Shown: in pieces, positions 1 through 5,961 of the stretch
Layout: every line of letters starts with the position of its first letter
How positions within the stretch are numbered: position 1 is the stretch's first letter
NCBI GenBank assembly: GCA_044238875.1
Contig: JBIICM010000049.1
Location: forward strand, 1 to 15,063
DNA length: 15,063 bases
Source of the DNA: JAIBAI01 sp044238875
GTDB lineage: Bacteria; Bacteroidota; Bacteroidia; M30B66
Direction: 5' to 3'
Position numbers and translations under genes: made by a program
Notes under the pieces: generated by a model
The model's input: the letters and a program-made list of their open reading frames with translations, nothing else
Database searches by the model: none
Told to the model about the DNA's origin: nothing

Positions 1-32
1 GCAGCTGATTTATATCAGTAAAGGGAGGTTTT

Positions 33-1769
33 TTACAACCGAATATCTTTAATGTTCCATTGCAGGGTAACCCTGCCGTTCCAGTGATTTTCTTCGAGCG
101 AATAGCAAACATCACAGGGTAAACCTTCGCTAATGAGCGGATAATGGTCAGCCATACCAAAGGCAATCGCATCAAAATACGGCTGACCCGGTTTGCCGAA
201 TCTGGCTTTAAGATGATTGGCGCCAACGATGCGAGCCGAACCATCATCAGTGAGGCCTTTTGAAAGGAATACCGGCGACATATTGCCGGGGCCGAAGGGG
301 GCAAACTGTTTCAGAATCCGGTAAAACTTATCATTGAGCGCCGGAAGTTCAATTTCAAGATCAATCTCAAGGGTTTCCTGAAGATCTTCCTCGCGTAGTG
401 AGGCTCCGGCAACAGCTTCGAACCTTTGGGTAAATTCATCCAGTAGTTCAGGCCGCAGGCTCAGGCCGGCAGCAGCGGCATGCCCGCCAAACTGAATCAG
501 CAGATCTTCACATTTGCAGAGTGCAGCATGTATGTCGAAGTTTTTTATAGAACGTGCGCTGCCTGTGACAACACCCTCACTGAGGGTAAGTATGATGGTT
601 GGCTTATAATGCCTTTCAAGCACCCTTGAGGCCACTATGCCTACAACACCCTTGTGCCAGTCGGGTTGAAAAAGTACGGTTGATTTACGGGTACTGTTCA
701 AAGCAATCGACTCAACCATGGCAAGTGCTTCGGCAGTCATTTTTGTATCAATATCTCTTCTTCTCGTGTTGGTTTGATTGATCAGGGTGCTGATGTCGTG
801 CGCATGCCGGCTTTCTCCGCTGACGAGTATCTCAACGGCCCTGCTGCCATGTTCAATCCGGCCAGCCGCATTGATTTTAGGCGCAACACTGAAAACAAGG
901 TCCGAAATGGTGATTTCCTTCGTTTCTGGCCTTTCCTTGTTTGTCTGTAACAAAGCCCTGATACCTTCACGCGGATACTGATTAATGCGTTTCATGCCAA
1001 AATAAGCCAGCACCCTGTTTTCGCCGGTAACAGGCACAATATCGGCGGCCACTGAAAGCGCAACGAGGTCAAGATATTGCGTGTAATCGTGTGAGATGTT
1101 CTTGTAACTTATGTAAGCCTGAACAAGCTTAAATCCTATGCCACATCCTGAAAGCTCTTTATAGGGATAGGCGCAATCGTTTTTTTTAGGATCAAGCACC
1201 GCTGCTGCGGCAGGTAATTCTTCACCGGGGATATGGTGGTCGCAGATGATAAAATCGATCCCTTTATCAAGGGCATATTTCACCTTATCGGCTGAGCGGA
1301 TGCCGCAGTCAAGCGCAATGATCAGGCTATATCCTTGTTTATCAGCATAATCAATGCCCTTGAAGGAAATACCATAACCCTCAGTATATCTGTCAGGAAT
1401 GTAATATGAAAGAGGCCCCTGGTAAAACGATTTTAAAAAACTAAAAACGAGTGCTACAGCAGTAGTGCCATCCACATCATAGTCGCCATAAACCATTATG
1501 CCCTCCTGATTTTCAACTGCGTTACTCAGTCTTTCAACGGCATTGTGCATGTCGTGCATAAGAAAAGGATCATGCAATTGATCAAGCGAGGGTCTGAAAA
1601 ACAGCCGAGCAGATTCGAAGTCGCTGATGCCCCTCTGAATAAGCAGGGTGGCTACATGCATATCAACACCGAGAGCAGCAGCAAGCTCCCTTGTTTTTTC
1701 CGGATCTGCATTTTCCGCCATCTTCCACCTGCGCCTGGTTGATGCGTTATTATTATTAATAGGAGTCAT
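33..1769 (-). CDS. recJ: Single-stranded-DNA-specific exonuclease RecJ
   Basis: RecJ degrades single-stranded DNA 5'->3' in recombination and mismatch/base-excision repair, in the cytoplasm, using two metal ions. The 578-residue protein carries the DHH phosphoesterase motifs in order: DYDVDG (D96, D98, D100), ALDCG (D154), DHH (D177-H179) and LDP (D193), then ADIVPVTGENR near 242. The DHHA1 half has PKINAAGRI (298-306) and the GGHAAAAG loop (428-435). An OB-fold-like C-terminal part follows FAPFGPGN (489-496). The length is typical of the family. I keep the ATG at 1767-1769 because family members usually have a Trp near the start (here RRRW, residues 12-15) that the next Met (M17) would remove. 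It is transcribed away from the lipoprotein gene at 1882. No motif is missing, so the call is firm. Confidence 0.96.
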   Translation of the reverse strand: MTPINNNNASTRRRWKMAENADPEKTRELAAALGVDMHVATLLIQRGISDFESARLFFRPSLDQLHDPFLMHDMHNAVERLSNAVENQEGIMVYGDYDVDGTTAVALVFSFLKSFYQGPLSYYIPDRYTEGYGISFKGIDYADKQGYSLIIALDCGIRSADKVKYALDKGIDFIICDHHIPGEELPAAAAVLDPKKNDCAYPYKELSGCGIGFKLVQAYISYKNISHDYTQYLDLVALSVAADIVPVTGENRVLAYFGMKRINQYPREGIRALLQTNKERPETKEITISDLVFSVAPKINAAGRIEHGSRAVEILVSGESRHAHDISTLINQTNTRRRDIDTKMTAEALAMVESIALNSTRKSTVLFQPDWHKGVVGIVASRVLERHYKPTIILTLSEGVVTGSARSIKNFDIHAALCKCEDLLIQFGGHAAAAGLSLRPELLDEFTQRFEAVAGASLREEDLQETLEIDLEIELPALNDKFYRILKQFAPFGPGNMSPVFLSKGLTDDGSARIVGANHLKARFGKPGQPYFDAIAFGMADHYPLISEGLPCDVCYSLEENHWNGRVTLQWNIKDIRL

Positions 1770-1773
1770 GCTG

Positions 1774-1781
1774 CAAAGGTA
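1774..1781 (-). promoter_or_regulatory. Candidate -7 promoter box of recJ
   Basis: On the minus strand the sequence reads TACCTTTG, an exact match to the Bacteroidota -7 consensus TAnnTTTG. It ends only four bases before the recJ ATG. No clear TTG -33 element lies at 18-21 bases; the best is CTG at 17. If the box is used, transcription would begin at or next to the start codon, giving a leaderless message. Seen: the consensus match. Inferred: its use. Confidence 0.45.
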
Positions 1782-1842
1782 AGCTTACGGTACCTAATCA
1801 GCGGGTGACAGCCCACATTCAGGTGGTTCTTTTTTAACAGCA

Positions 1843-1873
1843 TTGTGAATAAACCGTCTTTTCATTAAATTTG
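1843..1873 (+). promoter_or_regulatory. Bacteroidota-type promoter for the lipoprotein/glycosyltransferase cluster
   Basis: TTG at 1843-1845 and TAAATTTG at 1866-1873 are separated by 20 bases, which matches the TTG / TAnnTTTG promoter consensus recognised by the Bacteroidota primary sigma factor. The -7 box ends eight bases before the ATG at 1882, so the predicted transcript has a leader of about 0-3 bases. It probably drives the genes at 1882 and 2454, and perhaps those at 3472 and 3843. Confidence 0.7.
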
Positions 1874-1881
1874 CATTAATT

Positions 1882-2451
1882 ATGGCTCAAAAGCAGATTA
1901 TACTTGCATCATTGCTCATGCTCCTGTTGGGTTGCATTTCATGCAAAGATTATAATCAGCTCGTTAGTTTCAATCTTGAAACAAAAGACCCTGTTGAGCT
2001 GCCTGAGTTTGCCGATAGCCTGATCACAGATACCATACCCGGCAATGAAATAATGCTGGTGATTTCAGATCCGATCAAATTCAGCAACTATAATAAATTT
2101 ACTGTCAATAAAACCCTGCCTGAAAATGTTGAAGATGTTGAAGCAATTGATCTTACGGTAAGGATTGATACCGGCGCTTCCGATTTCTCATTTGCCAGTA
2201 ATTATACGTTTTACCTTTCGCCATCCGGTCAGTTTTTTGATGATGTTGAGTTGGCCAGTATTGTGAACCCTCCCGCAGGAGTTGTCAGCATGAATTTCAA
2301 GATGAAGCCCAAAAGCACTGAATGGTTGAAAATTATCAGAGGTAATAAATATCATCTGAGAATAGATTATACCATGAAAAAGGGGCTTGAAAAAAAAGTG
2401 CGCCTTTTTTGCGAAATGCGCTTCAGGCTAAAATCAATGCCTGTTGATTAA
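1882..2451 (+). CDS. Small predicted lipoprotein of unknown function
   Basis: The 189-residue protein has a lipoprotein-type signal: two Gln/Lys-containing N-terminal residues, a hydrophobic run (I6-L16) and a lipobox ending LLGC (C18). C21 (CISC) is a second possible lipidated Cys and is followed directly by K-D, which resembles the acidic/lysine surface-export signals of Bacteroidota lipoproteins. The mature part is rich in alternating polar/hydrophobic segments (for example FTVNKTLPENVEDVEAIDL, residues 73-91), which suggests a beta-sandwich, and ends in a basic stretch. I do not recognise a family. A consensus promoter lies immediately upstream, and the glycosyltransferase gene begins two bases after its stop, so the two are almost certainly co-transcribed. 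A role at the cell envelope is inferred only from the signal and the neighbours. Confidence 0.82.
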   Translation: MAQKQIILASLLMLLLGCISCKDYNQLVSFNLETKDPVELPEFADSLITDTIPGNEIMLVISDPIKFSNYNKFTVNKTLPENVEDVEAIDLTVRIDTGASDFSFASNYTFYLSPSGQFFDDVELASIVNPPAGVVSMNFKMKPKSTEWLKIIRGNKYHLRIDYTMKKGLEKKVRLFCEMRFRLKSMPVD

Positions 2452-2453
2452 TT

Positions 2454-3446
2454 ATGCCGCCGGCTGCTGCCTCCGCCTCCTTACTCCCTGAAATTTCCGT
2501 CATTGTTCCGGCATATAACTACGGCCACCTTATTCATGAAAGCCTTGAGAACCTGAGGGGTCAGACTTTCAGTAACTGGGAATGTATCATTGTTGATGAT
2601 GGTTCAACAGATCAAACGGCAGCGGTTTGCAAGTCCTGGACAGAGAAAGATCAACGTTTTCGATATGTATATCAGCGCAATGCAGGATTATCGGCAGCCC
2701 GAAATACAGGCATAAAGGCAGCAAGGGGCAGGTTTATTCAACTGCTGGATGCTGATGATATGTTATGCAGCGGAAAGTTTGCTCACCAGTTGCAGGTCTT
2801 CAGCGAACAGCCTTTGGCAGAGATTGTTTACAGCGAAGTTCGTTACTTCACCAGTGAAAATCATCATGCCCGATTTTTAACCCTTGAGGGCGGTTACGAA
2901 CCATGGATGCCTGGCACGGCCTCTGAAGATCAGCTGAAGCTGATCAGCGATTTTCTTCGGATGAACCTGTTTGCCGTTAATTGTCCGTTAATGCTGAAAT
3001 CAGTGTTCAATAAGGTGGGGCTTTTTGATGAGCAACTCCGTTCGGTTGAGGACTGGGATTACTGGTGCAGGTGTGCATTGGCCGGCGTTAACTTTTATTT
3101 TGATCCTGTGCCTGAAGCAATGGCACTGGTTAGAACACATCCCGGCAGCATGAGCAGAAACAAACCGGTTATGCTTGAGGCTTCGCGAACCGTACGTTAC
3201 AAACTAATGCAACAAATCAGGCGATATCCCGATCGTGTTGCCCGGGGTGAGTTGATGAAACTCAACAGGCAGCTGACCGCCTACACAGTAAAACTCCTGT
3301 CAGACCATTACCGTCAGTCAGGTAAAACTATCCCTTTCACCAGAAGGCTTTTCGAATTTGCTCAACTCAGGGGTGAGTACCGTCATTTCTTTCGTGAGAT
3401 GGTTCAACTCTTCATAAAACGCTCAAAATTAAACCTGAATTCATAA
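2454..3446 (+). CDS. Family 2 glycosyltransferase (GT-A fold)
   Basis: The 330-residue protein begins with the GT2 Rossmann-like core: ISVIVPAYNYG (14-24), the nucleotide-binding IIVDDGSTD (45-53), RNAGLSAARNTGI (75-87) and the DxD-type metal site LLDADD (97-102). A later acidic motif, SVEDWDYWCR (197-206), fits the catalytic-base region of inverting GT2 enzymes. Such enzymes transfer a sugar from a nucleotide-sugar donor to a glycan or lipid carrier at the cytoplasmic face. No transmembrane segment is evident, and the C-terminal third (from about 240) is basic and probably helical. The ATG starts two bases after the preceding stop, with no separate ribosome site visible, which suggests translational coupling. 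Sugar donor and acceptor cannot be deduced. The neighbouring secreted proteins make envelope or glycoprotein glycan synthesis plausible, but that is inference. Confidence 0.92.
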   Translation: MPPAAASASLLPEISVIVPAYNYGHLIHESLENLRGQTFSNWECIIVDDGSTDQTAAVCKSWTEKDQRFRYVYQRNAGLSAARNTGIKAARGRFIQLLDADDMLCSGKFAHQLQVFSEQPLAEIVYSEVRYFTSENHHARFLTLEGGYEPWMPGTASEDQLKLISDFLRMNLFAVNCPLMLKSVFNKVGLFDEQLRSVEDWDYWCRCALAGVNFYFDPVPEAMALVRTHPGSMSRNKPVMLEASRTVRYKLMQQIRRYPDRVARGELMKLNRQLTAYTVKLLSDHYRQSGKTIPFTRRLFEFAQLRGEYRHFFREMVQLFIKRSKLNLNS

Positions 3447-3471
3447 TTTCGCAGTCTGAAAATCCCTTCCC

Positions 3472-3846
3472 ATGCGTTTTAAAAATTTACTGTGCTTATG
3501 TGCCATTTTAATATCAATCACAACAAAAGCACAAACAGCTGATGGAAAAATTGATGCTGCTCACGCCATTTTTCTGAAATCAAACAATGTCAGTCGTAAT
3601 TTTTATGCGATTGATTTGCATCAGTATGACCAAAATACCTGCGGAGCGATACTCAGGTCATTTTACAATGCAAAGTTGTTTACCGTAACAAGTACCTTAC
3701 TGCCGGGCAATGTTGTTGAATTTTCTGCCCTGAAAAGTATCAGTCGTTCAGAAATCGTCGGTGAAATAAACGAAATAATCCGTCTGGCAGCTAAAAATGC
3801 AGCTTCGGGTGCCGAACAAATGTTGAAATTCAAGCAGCAAAAATGA
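3472..3846 (+). CDS. Small secreted protein of unknown function, coupled to the T9SS type B protein
   Basis: The 124-residue product has a clear Sec signal peptide: basic MRFKN, a hydrophobic core (L6-I16) and cleavage near TKA-Q (A20|Q21). The mature ~100 residues contain a single Cys at about residue 57 (NTCGAILRSFYNAKLF), a predicted beta segment, then an Ala-rich amphipathic helix (roughly 95-118) and a lysine-rich end. I recognise no family. It starts 25 bases after the glycosyltransferase stop; TAATTTCG at 3444-3451 is a weak promoter-like box with no -33 partner. Its TGA overlaps the ATG of the next gene (ATGA, 3843-3846), so the two are likely translated from one message. A partner or accessory role for the surface protein is possible but not shown. 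Confidence 0.78.
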   Translation: MRFKNLLCLCAILISITTKAQTADGKIDAAHAIFLKSNNVSRNFYAIDLHQYDQNTCGAILRSFYNAKLFTVTSTLLPGNVVEFSALKSISRSEIVGEINEIIRLAAKNAASGAEQMLKFKQQK

Positions 3847-5771
3847 ATCACGGCATGAAATCCATTTCGCTCAGTTTTATTGGTTTCCTGCTCTTTATGG
3901 CTATACCGTTAATGAGCACTGGCCAAAATGATAATTCAAAGCCGGAGAATGCTTATCCACTATGCGATACCTCAGGAATTTCATTCCCCGGCGGCGTAAA
4001 TGTTCCTGATGCTTTTCCGGGATCCAACGGCTGCCTTGATGAATCGCCAAACCCGGCATGGTTCTATTTCAGGGTCGATGTAAGCGGCAGTCTTGTTTTT
4101 ACCATCAGCAGTACCCCTGCCAACGACATCGATTTTATCGCCTGGGGCCCCTTTACCAATCTTAACCTTGGAGATATTACCCAATACAACAGCCAGAATC
4201 AGATTGACTGCAGTTTTTCGGGTGCCACTTCTGAACAGTTCGACATACCGGGAGCCCTGGCAGGGCAATATTATGTAGTGCTGATTACCAATTATTCCAA
4301 CAACCAGAACAGCATTAATTTTGTGCAGTCGGGAGGCACAGGCAGCACCGACTGTAAATTGCTGTTAGGCTCTGCCAACAGCCCCATTTGCGAAGGCCAG
4401 CCGATTAAACTTGTCAGCACGCTCAATCCCGATTTGTATGATTTTCAGTGGACAGGTCCGAACGGGTTTACCAGCAATGCACCCAGTCCTGAAATACCGA
4501 ACGCAGTGCCTTCCCAGTCAGGCATTTACCGCCTGATAGTAACTGATCCTGCCAATAAGAGAGACACCGTTGAGGTAAGCGTTTTGGTTAAACCGATTCC
4601 GCCCCCCGTGATTACAGGTGACACAACAGTTTGCACGGGAAAAAGAACCAGATTGTCTGTAAATGGAGGTCCGTTTTCAACCTATGCCTGGCGAAGTGGT
4701 TTTTTGGTGCTTGGTGGTAATCAGGATACCCTCACGGTTGGTTCCGGAATTTATACCGTGAGGGTCACAACTGGTAACGGATGTTTCAGGGTAAGCGCGC
4801 CTTTTACGGTTAAACAACGCCCGTCATTTACCCCGGTCATCACTCCTGAAGGCCCGCTGCATACCTGTTACAATGACAGTATTACACTCGGAACAAAGGA
4901 ATCCTATGTGAAGTATTTCTGGTCAACCAGTGATACAACGGCCACAACAAGGGTTCGGGGGGCCAATGCCTTCAATGTTACAGTTATTGATAAATTCGGC
5001 TGTGAAGGAACATCTGTTTACCGTGATGTGACCCAAAGTGAACCGCAGGCCGAGGTGATCGGATTAACAACTTTTTGCGAAGGTCAGACATTACTCCTAA
5101 AAGCCAGTGGAAATTTTAACACGTATTCGTGGCGGGTTAACGGGCAGTTAAAAAGTTCGGCTGATACACTTGTTTATGCCGGTGGAGAATTGTTACTACT
5201 TGCCACCGATGGCTTTGGCTGCACAGATACGGTAAAAGCTAACGTAACTCCAACCGCTGAACCCCAAGCGGCCTTTACTTTTAATCCGCCCTCACCGGTT
5301 AAGTCAGTATTGCCCATTCAGTTTACCGACCAAAGTACCATCAACGGAGGTGTAATTTCAAAATGGCAATGGGTGTTCTCTCCTCCCGGTGACAGTTCTT
5401 CGGAGCAAAATCCTGAATACCTTTTCCCGACCACAGGTCAGAAGCAGGTGATGCTTGTTGTGCGTACAAATTTTGGTTGCACCGACACCTTCATTGTTCA
5501 ACTGTTGGTCACCAATGACCCTTCTGTTCCCAACTCATTTAGCCCCAATGGCGACAATATAAATGACCTTTTTGTTATCCCTTATCTTGATGATTATCCT
5601 GATAATACCCTGGTTATTTTTAGCCGCTGGGGGAAAAAGATTTTTGAGCAGACCAATTACAAAAATGACTGGGATGGGGGAGGAGTTCCTTCAGGAACTT
5701 ATTTTTATGTGGTCAGCGCACCCAATTTACCTCAGCCGCTAAAAGGTTCGTTCACAATTTTCAAAGACTGA
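3843..5771 (+). CDS. Secreted multidomain surface protein with T9SS type B (gliding-motility-associated) C-terminal domain
   Basis: The 642-residue protein is exported by Sec and then by T9SS. Signal peptide: about residues 5-28, cleaving near STGQ; Met5 (ATG at 3855) would give a more usual signal-peptide start than Met1. Residues 33-165 form an N-terminal beta module with NPAWFYFRVDVSG (70-82) and NDIDFIAWGPF (94-104), seen in many Bacteroidota surface proteins. Four Ig-like repeats follow (about 175-250, 256-325, 332-397, 403-470); the last three keep a Cys pair (264/314, 342/387, 412/460). A PKD domain spans about 475-557 (FTDQSTINGG, WQWVFSPPG). The C-terminal domain from 562 has NSFSPNGDNINDLF, the IFSRWGKKIFE strand, WDGGGVPSGTYFYVV and a closing GSFTIFKD, as in CHU_C/TIGR04131. 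Family knowledge: this domain directs secretion and surface attachment. A role in adhesion or motility is inferred. Confidence 0.93.
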   Translation: MNHGMKSISLSFIGFLLFMAIPLMSTGQNDNSKPENAYPLCDTSGISFPGGVNVPDAFPGSNGCLDESPNPAWFYFRVDVSGSLVFTISSTPANDIDFIAWGPFTNLNLGDITQYNSQNQIDCSFSGATSEQFDIPGALAGQYYVVLITNYSNNQNSINFVQSGGTGSTDCKLLLGSANSPICEGQPIKLVSTLNPDLYDFQWTGPNGFTSNAPSPEIPNAVPSQSGIYRLIVTDPANKRDTVEVSVLVKPIPPPVITGDTTVCTGKRTRLSVNGGPFSTYAWRSGFLVLGGNQDTLTVGSGIYTVRVTTGNGCFRVSAPFTVKQRPSFTPVITPEGPLHTCYNDSITLGTKESYVKYFWSTSDTTATTRVRGANAFNVTVIDKFGCEGTSVYRDVTQSEPQAEVIGLTTFCEGQTLLLKASGNFNTYSWRVNGQLKSSADTLVYAGGELLLLATDGFGCTDTVKANVTPTAEPQAAFTFNPPSPVKSVLPIQFTDQSTINGGVISKWQWVFSPPGDSSSEQNPEYLFPTTGQKQVMLVVRTNFGCTDTFIVQLLVTNDPSVPNSFSPNGDNINDLFVIPYLDDYPDNTLVIFSRWGKKIFEQTNYKNDWDGGGVPSGTYFYVVSAPNLPQPLKGSFTIFKD

Positions 5772-5780
5772 TTAACTGCC

Positions 5781-5801
5781 CACCCAATTGGTATTGAGGT
5801 G
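5781..5801 (+). terminator. Weak hairpin, possible terminator after the T9SS type B gene
   Basis: CACCCAAT (5781-5788) can pair with ATTG-A-GGTG (5793-5801), giving eight pairs with one bulged A and a TGGT loop, ten bases after the stop codon. The downstream tract (CTTTCTTTTC) is pyrimidine-rich but not a pure T run, so termination would be inefficient. Confidence 0.3.
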
Positions 5802-5840
5802 CGACTTTCTTTTCGCGTGCCTGCTGAAATATAATTTTAA

Positions 5841-5875
5841 ATGCCTGGCATGAGTTATAATTACCTTGCGCAAGG
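5841..5875. promoter_or_regulatory. Two short palindromes upstream of the large barrel protein gene
   Basis: ATGCC-T-GGCAT (5841-5851) is an inverted repeat around a central base, and CCTTGCGCAAGG (5864-5875) is a perfect 12-base palindrome. Their centres are about 24 bases apart and both lie 86-122 bases before the assigned start at 5962. No good TTG/TAnnTTTG promoter is visible in this gap. They could bind a dimeric regulator or form small RNA hairpins. This is seen in the sequence, but the function is a guess. Confidence 0.25.
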
Positions 5876-5961
5876 GTTTAAGTTAAACTGTCCTGAGAAA
5901 GTCATTCACCAGATACAAAGGGTTTAGGCTTTATGGTCTGAAATGGTCAGCATTACAGGCA

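Noticed and set aside
5..18. CTGAT-TTAT-ATCAG hairpin just past the recJ stop as a terminator.
   Set aside because: The stem has only five weak pairs and no T run follows it on the minus strand; the window edge prevents seeing more.
3981..4268. Minus-strand 95-codon open frame inside the T9SS type B gene.
   Set aside because: It lies wholly within a well-supported gene, has no recognisable motif and no start signal; it is a shadow frame, as are the other short antisense frames in the recJ, barrel and hemL genes.
4365..5260. Ig-like repeats of the T9SS type B protein as a DNA-level tandem repeat.
   Set aside because: The four modules share only spaced residues (Cys, Trp, Tyr) and differ in base sequence, so they are ancient protein repeats, not a recent DNA duplication.
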